Part shown: positions 53,320 through 62,479 of the stretch, one piece after another
Layout of the letters: every line of letters starts with the position of its first letter
How positions within the stretch are numbered: position 1 is the stretch's first letter
Assembly (NCBI RefSeq): GCF_016458305.1
Contig: NZ_JAEMHL010000001.1
Location: 760,111-824,110 of the forward strand
Length of the DNA stretch: 64,000 bases
Direction: 5' to 3'
From: Geomonas anaerohicana
Lineage (GTDB): Bacteria; Desulfobacterota; Desulfuromonadia; Geobacterales; Geobacteraceae
The notes under the pieces: generated by a model
What the model saw: the letters and a program-made list of their open reading frames with translations, nothing else
What the model was told of the DNA's origin: nothing
Databases searched by the model: none
Translations under genes and position numbers: made by a program

Positions 53320-54621
53320 ATGTTCAACTCCAGCTTTACGCTGATGCGTGACGACAATTACCGTATCTTCTCGGCCGGGCAGGGGATTTCCTGGCTGGGG
53401 AGCGTGATGCAGTCGGTGGCCCAGGGGTGGCTGGTCTGGTCGATCACCAAGTCACCGGCGCAACTGGCCCTTGCCGCCATCATGGTTTCTTTCCCGGTGC
53501 TTTTGTTGAGCTTGCCGGGCGGGGTGGCCGCCGACCGCTTCGATAAGCGCGCCCTCCTGGCGATCACCCAGGGAGGTTCGATGATCCCACCCCTGTTCCT
53601 GGGCATCCTCGCCCTGCGCGGCGAGGCGACCACGCCGGCCATCATGTTCCTCGCCTCGTGCCAGGGGGTGCTGAACGCTTTCGAACTCCCGACCCGCCAG
53701 GCGCTGCTGGCCGAACTGGTGCCCCGGGACCGCCTGGGGCAGGCGGTGGCCGTCAACGCCGTTTCCTTCAACGCCACCCGTCTGTTCGGGCCTGCCGCCG
53801 CCGGCTGCATCATCGCCGCCTTCGGCGTCGCCCCCTGCTTTTTCCTCAACGCCGCAAGTTACCTGGTCGGCATGGCCTCCCTGCTCCTGCTGCGCCTTCA
53901 CTGCCGTGAGGCGGAGCATCCACTGCGCTCGCAGGTGCTCCCGGTAAGCGAGTTGCGCGAGGGGCTTGGCTTTGTGCTCGGCAAAAAGGAGGTCCGTCAA
54001 CTGCTCCTGTCGGTGCTGCTGGTGAGCGTTTTCGCCATACCCTTCGTTCCGCTGCTGCCGGTCTTCGCGGAGCTGTTCCGGAGCGGTCCGCGTGGCCTGG
54101 GCTTCATGTCCGCCTGTCTTGGCAGCGGTTCGCTACTGGCCGCCCTGGCACTTGCCTCTTTCGACCACCTCCCCCACCCGGACTCCGACGGAGCCGGTTG
54201 GGGGGTGCTCTTCGCCTTGGCGCTGCTGCTCTTTTCCCGTTCGACCGATTACCCCTTGGCCCTGGGCGCCCTGGCCGTTGCCGGCGCGGCTTTGGTGGTC
54301 TTTCTGGCCCGTGCCAACCGCTCCCTGCAGCGGGCCTGTCCGGATCGGCTGCGCGGCAGGGTGATGGGCGTCTACACCCTCTTCCTGCTGGGGATGGCGC
54401 CGGTAGGCAGCGCCCTCATGGGCGGCATCGCCGCCAGGCTCGGCGCTTGCTCCGCACTCACCCTCACCTCCGCGCTCTGCGTTGCCGGTCTTTCCTTGCT
54501 GCAGCTTAAGTCGCGCCGCAGGGCACCTGTCACTGTCACCTGCGATACACTCTGGAGCGGAACGTTGTCCCGCAATGAAGGGGGTGATGTAGGTAAAGGT
54601 GCGATTCATCGCACTTTGTGA
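53320..54621 (+). CDS. MFS exporter (EntS/MFS_3 type)
   Basis: 433 residues with about twelve membrane helices. WLGSVMQSVAQGWLVWSITK, the A-like motif GGVAADRFDKRALL between helices 2 and 3, NAFELPTRQALLAELVPRDR and RGRVMGVYTLFLLGMAPVGS are typical of the MFS_3/enterobactin exporter group. Substrate unknown. It starts 27 bp after the repeat pair, and no clear ribosome site is visible (GAGGCGGGC). Confidence 0.88.
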   Translation: MFNSSFTLMRDDNYRIFSAGQGISWLGSVMQSVAQGWLVWSITKSPAQLALAAIMVSFPVLLLSLPGGVAADRFDKRALLAITQGGSMIPPLFLGILALRGEATTPAIMFLASCQGVLNAFELPTRQALLAELVPRDRLGQAVAVNAVSFNATRLFGPAAAGCIIAAFGVAPCFFLNAASYLVGMASLLLLRLHCREAEHPLRSQVLPVSELREGLGFVLGKKEVRQLLLSVLLVSVFAIPFVPLLPVFAELFRSGPRGLGFMSACLGSGSLLAALALASFDHLPHPDSDGAGWGVLFALALLLFSRSTDYPLALGALAVAGAALVVFLARANRSLQRACPDRLRGRVMGVYTLFLLGMAPVGSALMGGIAARLGACSALTLTSALCVAGLSLLQLKSRRRAPVTVTCDTLWSGTLSRNEGGDVGKGAIHRTL

Positions 54622-54701
54622 CCTGGGTCACCCGTGGCTAATGCCTGATAAGGTATGGTTGCTTCACGTTTGCCATCCCATACTCAGGAGTCCGTATCTA
54701 C

Positions 54702-55310
54702 ATGATGCACCGCCTCATTGCCGGCGCAGGCATAGCCCTGCTCTTCCTGGCCTGTTCCGCCCCCTTGTTTGCTTCCGATACGGCTTCCTGTGAACTGAAG
54801 GTGAGAGAAGGTTACCGCTTTTATGACATAAGCGGCAAAACCCTGGACGATCTGATCCATGAGATCAGTCTCAATGGAACCAAGTGGAACGATGGCAAAG
54901 TGTACTCCGCCATGACCAACTGGGACATCCACTACAAGTACGACGTAACCTGCCAGAATGGCCGTTACTCCGTCAAATCGGCCGCCACCCGCGTCGATAT
55001 CCTGTACAACATGCCCCGCCTGAATCTCGCCACCTGCGCCCCGGAACTGGTCACTCCGTGGAACGACTACCTGACCCATCTGCAGGGCCACGAGTTCGGT
55101 CACAAGGATCTCGCGGTCAAGGCCGCGTCCGAGGTCAACGAGATGTTCGGCACCCTCCCCAGTTTCGGCAGTGAGGAGGAACTGGCTGCCGAGATCACCA
55201 GGCGCACCGAGGAGAAGTTCAAGAAGTTGAAAGAGATCCAGATAGAGTACGACCACGACACCCGGCACGGTGAAACCCAGGGTGCCTTCCTGCTGGCCGG
55301 ATCACACTAA
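54702..55310 (+). CDS. DUF922 putative zinc protease, secreted
   Basis: 202 residues with a signal peptide that has a Cys near its end (LLFLACSAPLFA, possible lipobox). The domain contains YDISGKTLDDLIHEIS, a beta-rich middle and the zinc-binding HEFGH (HExxH) at residues ~128-132 in LTHLQGHEFGHKDLA, as in PF06037. Likely a periplasmic metalloprotease of unknown target. A short spacer follows the MFS gene. The C-terminus EYDHDTRHGETQG is also family-like. Confidence 0.85.
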   Translation: MMHRLIAGAGIALLFLACSAPLFASDTASCELKVREGYRFYDISGKTLDDLIHEISLNGTKWNDGKVYSAMTNWDIHYKYDVTCQNGRYSVKSAATRVDILYNMPRLNLATCAPELVTPWNDYLTHLQGHEFGHKDLAVKAASEVNEMFGTLPSFGSEEELAAEITRRTEEKFKKLKEIQIEYDHDTRHGETQGAFLLAGSH

Positions 55311-55368
55311 AAAGGGGCTACAGGCCCCGCCCGCAACCCCTTCTCCCTACCTTACTCTTTATTCCATC

Positions 55369-56406
55369 TTACCTGCCGCTACCGCCGGTTCCGGTGCCCG
55401 TGCCCATGCCGGTGCCGCCGGTGCCCGTTCCCGTGCCGCCGGTGCCGGTGCCGGTTGTGCCACCCGTACCGGTGCCCATGCCGCCAGTACCCATGGTGCC
55501 CGTACCTGTGGTGCCGGTGCCCATGTTACCGGTTCCCATGGAACCTGTGCCGGTTGTGCCACCGATCCCCTGGTTGTAGTAGCTGCCGCCGGTGCCTTGG
55601 TTCATAGTTCCGCCGGTGCCCTGGTTCATGGTGCCACCCGTGCCGCTACCAGTGCCGGTTCCGTAATAGCTGCCGCCGGTCCCCTGGTTCAGGGTGCCCC
55701 CCGCGCCTGTGCCGCTGGTGCCCTGGTTGTAGTAGCTGCCGCCGGTGCCCTGGTTCATGGAACCGCCGGTGCCCTGGTTCATGATTCCGCTCGGGCCGCG
55801 ATCAAGGGTGCGGCCCGTGTTGCTCCCGGTACCCTGTTCGAAGTAGCTGCTGCCGGCGCCCGGGTTTAGTGTCCCACCTCCGCCTGTGCCTCTGGTGCCC
55901 TGGTTATAGTAGGTTCCGCCGGTGCCACGTTCCATGGTGCCACCCATGCCGCTGCCGGTGCCGGTGCCGTAGTAGCTGCCACCGCTGCCCTGGTTATAGG
56001 AGCCCCCCTGGTTGTAGGTGCCGCTGGTCCCTCTCTGATCGTAGCTGCCGCCGGTACTGCCGCCTACTGTTCCGCCTGCACCGATGCCCGTGCTGCTACC
56101 GGATTCAGGTCCCAGCCGCTCGACGGTGAAGTCCTGCCGAACCGTGGTCCTTGCTCCTGTTCCGATGGGGAGAGTGGTGCTGCCGTAGCCCTGTACGCTA
56201 CCGCCGCCGGAGGAGCCGGAGACCGTCCCGCTCCTGTGGGAGGTTTTTTTGTGCGTCATGCCGGCTTTGTGGGTAGTCCCGGATTTATGCGTCATCTTCT
56301 TGTTGCACTGGGATCCCGTGCCGGCTGCATAGCTTGTGCCTGTGGTCATGCCCATCATGCCCACCAAGGCGATGGTGGTGAATAGCAACCTTCTCACTGT
56401 TCTCAT
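55369..56406 (-). CDS. Secreted glycine/threonine-rich repeat protein
   Basis: 345 residues from ATG 56406 (GGAGG site). A signal peptide (cleavage near TSYAAG, ~28) is followed by a basic stretch with repeated (K/H)KxxTHK and then a long low-complexity region of MNQGTGGS, SYYNQGT and GTGTGG motifs that becomes pure Gly/Thr/Met at the end. No folded domain is recognised. It may be a cell-surface or matrix protein, or a stress-induced protein; the repeat DNA (CCGGTGCC words) makes the length variable. A small Thr/Asp-type linker (TTVRQDFTVERLGPES) precedes the repeats. Confidence 0.7.
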   Translation of the reverse strand: MRTVRRLLFTTIALVGMMGMTTGTSYAAGTGSQCNKKMTHKSGTTHKAGMTHKKTSHRSGTVSGSSGGGSVQGYGSTTLPIGTGARTTVRQDFTVERLGPESGSSTGIGAGGTVGGSTGGSYDQRGTSGTYNQGGSYNQGSGGSYYGTGTGSGMGGTMERGTGGTYYNQGTRGTGGGGTLNPGAGSSYFEQGTGSNTGRTLDRGPSGIMNQGTGGSMNQGTGGSYYNQGTSGTGAGGTLNQGTGGSYYGTGTGSGTGGTMNQGTGGTMNQGTGGSYYNQGIGGTTGTGSMGTGNMGTGTTGTGTMGTGGMGTGTGGTTGTGTGGTGTGTGGTGMGTGTGTGGSGR

Positions 56407-56743
56407 AGTGGACCTCCGTTCCCGGTCTGCACCGGCCGGGAGACACCGCCTGCTCTTTGCAGATCGGCCTTGCTGATCCTCGCGGTGCCACATTTTGGTT
56501 GTATACAAATCGGTGCTGCTGATCTCAACTTATCACATCCGATTAAAAAAAGCCAATCTTGGTAAATCGGTGTCGCAGCTGTAAGTGGGCGTATCCACGA
56601 TGGATTAGTGTGCAGAGGTGGGGCTGTGGCTAAGCGTCAGTTTGCGGCTCTGCACAAAAAAGAGGCGAGAGGAGCGCAGGGGGGAACTCATGAGGGGACG
56701 TGCGGCCGGCAGGATGCGCCGGCACGCACTCACGGGAGCGACA
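56407..56743. other. Intergenic region, nothing recognised
   Basis: 337 bp between the divergent-reading end of the ChaN gene and the start of the glycine-rich gene. A repeated AAATCGGTG word (56506-56515 and 56564-56572) is present with an A-run between them. No promoter, RNA gene or terminator is convincing. Confidence 0.4.
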
Positions 56744-57589
56744 TCACAGTTCGACGAGGTAGTCGGCCTCGCTGGTGGTGGAGTTGCTGCTGTTGAGGTA
56801 GGGGGTCTCCGGGAGGATCACGATGGGGGCGAGTCCGCTCCCCAGGCGCTGCAACTGGTCGGGAATGGCGTACTTGACGGCATGCCAGACGCCGGTCAGC
56901 ACCACCAGGGTCCGTCCGGGCTCTTTCTCGCGGTAGCGCATGATGTTCAGCGCCATGCCGCTGTTACGCACCGTCTGTGCCTCGCAGAAGAAGTCGAACT
57001 TCCTGCCGTTTTGCTGGTGATGCGGCGCCATGCGGAAGGTCTTCTTCAAAAACGCGACCTGCGGGTTGGCCAGGTCGCAGCTGGTCCCTGAAGGCAGCCC
57101 CTTTTTCTCATCCGGCGTCAGCGCCGCGAACCCCTGTCGTGAAACCTTGCGCACGATGGCGAGAGGCACGTTGAGGGCAACCATCGGGATGTGCTTGTCC
57201 CTGGCGAACAGGAAGATGTCCCGGTACATGTGCCACCCGGTCCAGTTCCTCTCGAACGCCTGCTCCATTTCGGGCTCCCCGAGCCTTCCTGCCACCCAGT
57301 CGTCCAGTTCCTGCTGCGAGTCGCTCTGCATCATCTCCAGCCCGATGGCTATGGGGCGCTCTCCGGCATTCAGCAAGCGCAGCAGGTAGAGCTGCAACTC
57401 GTGATGGTAGGCTTCCTCATGGGATTCCCCGACCAGGGTGACCTGGCTTGCGGCAGCCACGGCCGCCAGTTGCGGGATGGAGAGGGTCTGGCCATCGCTG
57501 AGACGGGTAACGACGGTGTGTCCTTGTGCTTGGGAGCAGCAAACCGAGACCAGCACCGCGACGAGAAAAGCCCTGAAGCACCCGGACAT
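56744..57589 (-). CDS. ChaN-family heme-binding protein
   Basis: 281 residues. A signal sequence (VAVLVSVCCSQAQGH; the Cys pair could be a lipobox) is followed by the Cofac_haem_bdg domain: VTLVGESHEEAYHHELQLYL, IAIGLEMMQSDSQQELDDWV, AFERNWTGWHMYRDIFLFA and PMVALNVPLAIVRKVSRQGF. VVLTGVWHAVKYAIPDQL near the end is also conserved. Relatives dimerise around heme in the envelope and may take part in iron or heme uptake. AGGAGACGATC precedes the ATG. Confidence 0.9.
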   Translation of the reverse strand: MSGCFRAFLVAVLVSVCCSQAQGHTVVTRLSDGQTLSIPQLAAVAAASQVTLVGESHEEAYHHELQLYLLRLLNAGERPIAIGLEMMQSDSQQELDDWVAGRLGEPEMEQAFERNWTGWHMYRDIFLFARDKHIPMVALNVPLAIVRKVSRQGFAALTPDEKKGLPSGTSCDLANPQVAFLKKTFRMAPHHQQNGRKFDFFCEAQTVRNSGMALNIMRYREKEPGRTLVVLTGVWHAVKYAIPDQLQRLGSGLAPIVILPETPYLNSSNSTTSEADYLVEL

Positions 57590-57792
57590 GATCGTCTCCT
57601 TGCGCGGCTTTGCCTTGTTGCAACGCGTTGGCAGCAGCGGCGCCCGCTGTGAGTGCGGACCCTTCTGGGGCCTGGAAGGTGTGTCTGGTTAACAGTGGCT
57701 AATTGTATCGGGTTGATGTCCGGCGACAAGGAAGGCGTTTGATTTAGGCAACGGGCGACGCCGTGGCAGCCTGACCGTGCGGGGGAGGGGGA

Positions 57793-59388
57793 CTACGATC
57801 CCTGGAGTGCGGGGTCGCGCAACTTGCGGAGCATGTAACGCATCTGTTCCCTGTTGTAGGGCTTGGCGAGGAACGCCGCGTAGGGGTCGCTGTCGATGAA
57901 GGGTGACACTTCTTTTTTGCCGTAGCCGCTGCAGAAGAGGATGGGCAGTGCGGACGCCTCCCTGCGCAGTTCCTGGTAGGCTTCGACGCCGTCCATCTCG
58001 GGCATGGTCAGGTCCATGAGGACCAGGTCGATGTCTTGGGGGCGCTCGCGGTAGATCTCCAGCGCTTCCCGGCCGTTGCAGGCGGTGATGACGCTCAGGC
58101 CCAGCCCGTTCAGGAGCACGGTTCCTACCTGGCGCAGTTCCGGTTCGTCGTCAACCAGCAGGACGGTCCCTTCCAAGCGTTCCGTGGATTGCGGTGGCGG
58201 TTCGGCAGGGGGGGCGCCCCGGCGGGGGGGCGAGGTAGTGCAGGTCGGAAAGAAAATTGTGAAGGTGGAACCTTCCCCGAGGGCGCTGGAGAGCTGCAGC
58301 GCCCCGTTATGGCTCCTGATAATGCCCATGGTGGCGGACATCCCCAGGCCGCGCCCGGTGAACTTGGTGCTGAAAAACGGGTCGAACACCCGCTGGCGGG
58401 TCTCCTCGCTCATGCCGCAGCCGTCGTCGCTGACTTCGAGGCAGACGTAGGAGCCCGGGGCAATGGCGTTGCCGAAAGCGTCGCAGCCCGTTTCATCCGG
58501 AGCAATAGTGTGTTCGGCGAGGGAAATGCCGACGGTCCCTTTCCGGTCCCCGATCGCCTCCACCGCGTTGACCACGAGATTCATGATGATCTGCTGCACC
58601 TGTCCCTGGTCCCCCTTGATCAGCGGGAGGTCCGGCTCGATCAGGTACTTGAAAGCGACTTTCTTCTTGAAGGCGGGCTGGAGCATGCTGACCACTTCGC
58701 GCACCTGTATGTTGAGGTCTATCTCCGTCTGCACCAGGGGACTTTTGCCAGCGTAGTTAAGCATCTGGCGGCACAGGTCCGCCGCGCGGTTACCCGCCTG
58801 CTCGATCTGTTCCAGGTGCTTCTGTATCTCGAAGGGAGTCGCGGTGCGGGCCATGGCGCAGTGCCCGAGGATGATGGTCAGGATGTTGTTGAAGTCGTGG
58901 GCGATGCCGCCGGAGAGCACGCCCAGGCTTTCCAGTCGCTGGGTCTGTTGCAGCTGCTGCTCCAGGGCGAGCCGGTATTCCTCGGCCTTCTTTCGCTCTG
59001 TCACGTCCCGGGCCACGTGCACGCAGGCGGTGATCTCGCCGAGTTCGTTGTACAGGGGGGAGACCGAGATCTCGAAGAAGCCGCCCAGGTGCCTTTCCTC
59101 CATCTCCACGCGGGGGGCATCGCCGTCCTGCAGCAGCTTTAAGAAAGGGCAGGCGCCGGGGACTTCGCCGATCTCGTGGAAGAGGTCGTAACACTTGCGG
59201 CCCGGGATCTCGGCGGGGCGCATGCCGAGGCGCTCGGCCATGGCTCGGTTGGCGCGGGTGATGGTGTGCTGGGTGTCGGTGATGAAAATGAGGTCGGGGA
59301 CGGCGTCGAAGGTGAGTTCCCATTCCCTTTTGCCGCGGCTGAGTGCTTCGTAAAGAAACTGAGTGGTAAGATCGCCATCTACTGACAT
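57793..59388 (-). CDS. PAS-HisKA-HATPase-REC hybrid kinase under riboswitch control
   Basis: 531-residue cytoplasmic kinase with no membrane helix. PAS (~23-130, with the Cys-containing CYDLFHEIGEVPGACPF), H-box LSGGIAHDFNN (His ~165), HATPase_c with the same KFTGRGLGMSATMGIIRSH variant as the kinases at 26036 and 30590, and a receiver (LMDLTMPEMDG) at ~409-525. No linked output gene. Its 5' leader has a promoter, a GEMM-I-type riboswitch and an intrinsic terminator, so expression should respond to a cyclic dinucleotide. GGGGTGA precedes the ATG. Confidence 0.92.
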   Translation of the reverse strand: MSVDGDLTTQFLYEALSRGKREWELTFDAVPDLIFITDTQHTITRANRAMAERLGMRPAEIPGRKCYDLFHEIGEVPGACPFLKLLQDGDAPRVEMEERHLGGFFEISVSPLYNELGEITACVHVARDVTERKKAEEYRLALEQQLQQTQRLESLGVLSGGIAHDFNNILTIILGHCAMARTATPFEIQKHLEQIEQAGNRAADLCRQMLNYAGKSPLVQTEIDLNIQVREVVSMLQPAFKKKVAFKYLIEPDLPLIKGDQGQVQQIIMNLVVNAVEAIGDRKGTVGISLAEHTIAPDETGCDAFGNAIAPGSYVCLEVSDDGCGMSEETRQRVFDPFFSTKFTGRGLGMSATMGIIRSHNGALQLSSALGEGSTFTIFFPTCTTSPPRRGAPPAEPPPQSTERLEGTVLLVDDEPELRQVGTVLLNGLGLSVITACNGREALEIYRERPQDIDLVLMDLTMPEMDGVEAYQELRREASALPILFCSGYGKKEVSPFIDSDPYAAFLAKPYNREQMRYMLRKLRDPALQGS

Positions 59389-59491
59389 GCCGTCACCCCG
59401 AAATCAGGAAGAAAACGTTACGGGAGCGGTCGGCCTTCCCCGTTGCTGCACTGCAGGTGCATGCCGGGTTGCATTCCATTCTCTGCACTGG

Positions 59492-59542
59492 ACGCAAAAA
59501 AGCCGGGGCAGAATATCGAATGATATTTCGGCAACCCGGCTG
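59492..59542 (-). terminator. Expression-platform terminator of the kinase leader
   Basis: On the minus strand GCCGGG (59542-59537) pairs with CCCGGC, followed by TTTTTT. An inner stem GAAATATC/GATATTC extends it. The 5' strand is shared with the riboswitch P-stem, so aptamer folding and termination are mutually exclusive, as in transcriptional ON switches. Confidence 0.75.
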
Positions 59543-59605
59543 TCTCGGAGAGACCCAATAGGCTTTCCGCCCCATCCTCGCGGATGGTTGAGTATTATCG
59601 TGTAT
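59522..59605 (-). ncRNA. GEMM-I (cyclic dinucleotide) riboswitch aptamer
   Basis: Minus-strand leader with CACGATAATACTCAACC, the hairpin ATCC-GCGA-GGAT with a GNRA tetraloop, then GGGGCGGAAAGCC and, after a TCTC/GAGA stem, AGCCGGGTTGCCGAA. This follows the order of GEMM-I: CAAACC, GNRA hairpin, GGGACGCAAAGCC, second stem, GCCGGGTTGCCGA. The first internal-loop strand is less canonical (ACTCAACC). Ligand specificity (c-di-GMP or 3',3'-cGAMP) is not assigned. Confidence 0.7.
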
Positions 59606-59631
59606 CTTGTTGATGTATTTAATTTTTGTCC

Positions 59632-59660
59632 ATTATGCTCTTAGCCTCATACCAAGTCAA
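59632..59660 (-). promoter_or_regulatory. Sigma-70-type promoter of the riboswitch-kinase unit
   Basis: On the minus strand TTGACT (59660-59655), a 17-bp spacer and CATAAT (59637-59632). The expected start is near 59625, about 20 bases before the aptamer. Confidence 0.75.
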
Positions 59661-59721
59661 TGGAATGACAGCGTGTGCCATCACTATCCCTGTGAGTTGA
59701 ATCACTAAAAGACCACTTTTG

Positions 59722-61623
59722 TCAGAAATAGCAGTTCCACAGCAGGCTGTGTTCGGAAACGGTGTGCCCTGAGACATCACCGACACTCATGTTAAGGCTG
59801 ACGCTTTGTTGCTGTGACAACCGGAAATTCTGTGCCAGTCTCGCTTTGAGAGAAATACGCTCGTCTCCCAGGACGTAGAAGAACGAGGATGCTTCCAGGT
59901 TCACCTTCCACCACTCCGTGACCTGCTCCAGCCAGCCCAGGCTCATCCCGGGCGCCGCAGCCACCGTTGCGCGCAGATGCCTGCCCACATTGACGTCGAT
60001 TTCGGCGAAGCCGTACATGATGCCAGCCAAGGGGGACCTGCGGGCGACGCCCCCGCCGCTGTTCAGCCTGAAGATGAGGGAGTCCCTGCCGTCCTCCATC
60101 ACCTCCGTGTCCCAGCCGGCGGCCACCTTCCAGGAGAATGGCTTGAACAGGCGGTCCCGGGGAGCGGTGGAGAGGATGTCCAGGAGATGCAGGGTCCGTA
60201 GCCGTGGGCGTCCCGTCTCCGGTACGTAGTCGACCCGCGTGTCGAAAAACTTGATCTGGGCACCCTTGAGGTAGCCCTGGTCCGGGTCGAGCAGGCTGTG
60301 GAATTCCGGCTGCAGATGGATGGCCGCGAACCAGTCTCCCCGGCGCACGCCTCCTCCCAGGCCGACCTTGGAAGTGTGGTGCCCTGCGTCAGGGGGCGCA
60401 GGGGGCGTGACGGCATAGTCAGCCTCGTTCACCGTTCCAAGTGCGCTGCGCTGTGCCAGGATCTTTAGGTAGAGCTTCGAGTAGTCATCCTGCTCCAACT
60501 CCTTGCGGGCCAGACGCAACTGCACCAGCTCCGCAGCCAGGTCCAGCACCTCCCTCCGTGTCTTCTCCGTCATGGCCACCAGGTCGAGACTTGCCGGGGC
60601 GCGCTTTCCCTGGGCCAGTTCCAGGGCGGCCTGCTGCCCCTGGCCGTCGAGCAGCGATGCTACCTTGACGATGCGCGCCCCCTGCGAGGGGCGATAGACC
60701 GCCGGCTCCAGGATCCCGCTTTCCTGCGCAATTTCGATGGTGTTGGTGGGGTGCACCAGCAGCCCGGTGCGGTCGGAGAGGTGCAGGGTGGGGCGGGCCG
60801 CCTCGATCAAAAAGAGCAGGTTGTAGGAACAGTTCTCGTCCAGGAAATAGTAATCCGAGGCGATCCGCTGCAGTTCCAGGGCGTGCAGCAGCAGCTTGTC
60901 GACTTCCTCCCTGGATAGCTTCAGGCGATACTCCCACATGTCCCTGTGCTCGAGGTCGCTGTACTCCTTCACCTTCTGGTAGTACGGCATCAGGGAGTAG
61001 TACCCCTTGTACAGTCCGGTGAGCCCCTTGAAGGCATAGAGAAAGCCGTTGGAGTCGGTGGCGTCGGCCGCGTAGTTCACCGCGTACGAGATGAGGTTGC
61101 TCTTGCTGGAGCCGTCGATCCGGATCAGGGTATGACCGAACATGGAGGCGGGGCTGTTGATGTGCCCCACCGGGAAAACCAGTGCCGCCGAATGGGCATC
61201 GATGGTCCTGAGCTGTTCCTGCTGCTCCGAGCACGGAGGCGCCGGGAGCCGGGCCGGATCGATGGCCAGTTCCCCGCTGAGCCACGCCAGGCGCGCGGGG
61301 AAGCGGCAGATGGGATGTTCCCCGTCCGGGGCCTCCGGCTGGAAGAATGCGGAGAGGGTGGCGGACAGCTCGGCCTGCGGGTCCCTCCTTCCGGTGGGGG
61401 CGAGGAAAAAGCTGGGGTCGGAGATGCGGCTCACGGTGCCGCCGGTCAGGCTCTTCTTGTAGTGCAGCAGGATCTGCCAGGGGCGCTCTTCCCAGAGGTG
61501 CTTGGCATGTGCCTCCTTGAGGAGCTGGTCGCGGTAGGCAAGATCCGCAGCCGTCGCGGAGAGGCTGTGAAGAGTGAGCAGCAGCAGGATGGACAGGGCA
61601 CGGCGCAGCAGGGTCATGTTCAT
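59722..61623 (-). CDS. DUF4105 envelope protein
   Basis: 633 residues from the ATG at 61623; ATGs at 61653 and 61635 are alternatives and no ribosome site decides. A signal peptide (ALSILLLLTLHSLSATAA) precedes the DUF4105 domain with conserved FPVGHINSPASMFGHTLIRI (Cys/His-like papain-fold region) and YYFLDENCSYNLLFLIEAAR. The C-terminal ~250 residues form a beta-rich region resembling an outer-membrane barrel that ends in aromatic residues (SLLWNCYF). Such proteins are predicted to be envelope proteases or amidases. A terminator separates it from the upstream DUF3015 gene. Confidence 0.8.
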   Translation of the reverse strand: MNMTLLRRALSILLLLTLHSLSATAADLAYRDQLLKEAHAKHLWEERPWQILLHYKKSLTGGTVSRISDPSFFLAPTGRRDPQAELSATLSAFFQPEAPDGEHPICRFPARLAWLSGELAIDPARLPAPPCSEQQEQLRTIDAHSAALVFPVGHINSPASMFGHTLIRIDGSSKSNLISYAVNYAADATDSNGFLYAFKGLTGLYKGYYSLMPYYQKVKEYSDLEHRDMWEYRLKLSREEVDKLLLHALELQRIASDYYFLDENCSYNLLFLIEAARPTLHLSDRTGLLVHPTNTIEIAQESGILEPAVYRPSQGARIVKVASLLDGQGQQAALELAQGKRAPASLDLVAMTEKTRREVLDLAAELVQLRLARKELEQDDYSKLYLKILAQRSALGTVNEADYAVTPPAPPDAGHHTSKVGLGGGVRRGDWFAAIHLQPEFHSLLDPDQGYLKGAQIKFFDTRVDYVPETGRPRLRTLHLLDILSTAPRDRLFKPFSWKVAAGWDTEVMEDGRDSLIFRLNSGGGVARRSPLAGIMYGFAEIDVNVGRHLRATVAAAPGMSLGWLEQVTEWWKVNLEASSFFYVLGDERISLKARLAQNFRLSQQQSVSLNMSVGDVSGHTVSEHSLLWNCYF

Positions 61624-61665
61624 TCCAGTGTTCATTACAGGTGGCGGAGGCATGCTCCAGAGACT

Positions 61666-61696
61666 AAAAAGGGTGCACAGTTTCGCTGTGCACCCT
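61666..61696 (-). terminator. Terminator after the DUF3015 gene
   Basis: On the minus strand GGGTGCACAG-CGAAA-CTGTGCACCC is a perfect 10-bp stem with a pentaloop, followed by TTTTT. It lies 22 bp past the DUF3015 stop, so the downstream DUF4105 gene probably has its own promoter. Confidence 0.92.
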
Positions 61697-61717
61697 GGTG
61701 ACGTCGTTGCGGCAGGG

Positions 61718-62188
61718 TCAGTTGCTGGTAACGGTGACGACGTTGTCGATGACCTCGGCCATCACGATCTTGTCGGAGGTGAAGATCTTGCTGAAGTTGG
61801 CCTGCAGCTTCGCCTTGTAAGCGTCGCTCTGGGTGGAGGGAACGCCCATCATCTCGACGAAGGTGTCGAGAGTCTCGCCCTTACCCATGGCGATTTCCTT
61901 GGCCAGGTTGTCCATGTTGGCGCGGACGAACTCGTTCAGCTTCTCGTTCTGCACGATCTTGCCCGGCTTGACGCACTCGGAGGTGCCGGAGGTGATGCCG
62001 AAGGTCTGGGTGCCGGAGGTGCCGTTGGTGGTCGATTGCAGGATCTCGAACAGGATCGAGCCGTCGGCCTTGTTCTGCCAAAGCATGGTGCCGAGGCCGC
62101 ACCCTGTATTGGTGTGTGCCTGGCCGGCAGCAAAGGCGGAACCGGTGATCAAGAGAGTGAGTGCGAGTGCCATCATCAGCTTTTTCAT
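61718..62188 (-). CDS. DUF3015 family periplasmic protein
   Basis: 156 residues. The signal peptide (ALALTLLITGSAFAAGQAH) is followed by the family's NTGCGLGTMLWQNKADGSIL, then TSECVKPGKIVQNEKLNEFV (two conserved Cys could form a disulfide) and a helical C-terminus. AAAAGGAG precedes the ATG. Function unknown; members occur widely in deltaproteobacterial and gammaproteobacterial envelopes. A strong terminator follows. Confidence 0.88.
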   Translation of the reverse strand: MKKLMMALALTLLITGSAFAAGQAHTNTGCGLGTMLWQNKADGSILFEILQSTTNGTSGTQTFGITSGTSECVKPGKIVQNEKLNEFVRANMDNLAKEIAMGKGETLDTFVEMMGVPSTQSDAYKAKLQANFSKIFTSDKIVMAEVIDNVVTVTSN

Positions 62189-62345
62189 GGTCGTTCTCCT
62201 TTTGTGAAGAAATTTTTATGCAAGTATATGGGCCACTGCGTCACTGTCAACTCAAACGCTGAAAAAGATGGCGCTACCTCCTGAAAGTCGGCGAAGTAAA
62301 GGGACAAGTCATTTCCCAGAAGACGCGGCATTCAGCGCAAACGAA

Positions 62346-62378
62346 TGCGAGCCTCCCCTTTAGAAGAGGAGGCTCGCA
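62346..62378. terminator. Strong hairpin between the MCP remnant and DUF3015
   Basis: TGCGAGCCTCC and GGAGGCTCGCA form an 11-bp stem with an 11-base loop. There is no T-run on either side longer than three, so it is a stable hairpin that may act as a terminator for the minus-strand MCP gene. Confidence 0.55.
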
Positions 62379-62479
62379 GGCCCGTTCTTACTGCTGCATG
62401 TCTCGTGGAACTTGCCACGATTTTTCTTGCTCAAGCTCGAGGTACGCGACGATGGTTCCGGCCCTCGAGTGGTGACCGA

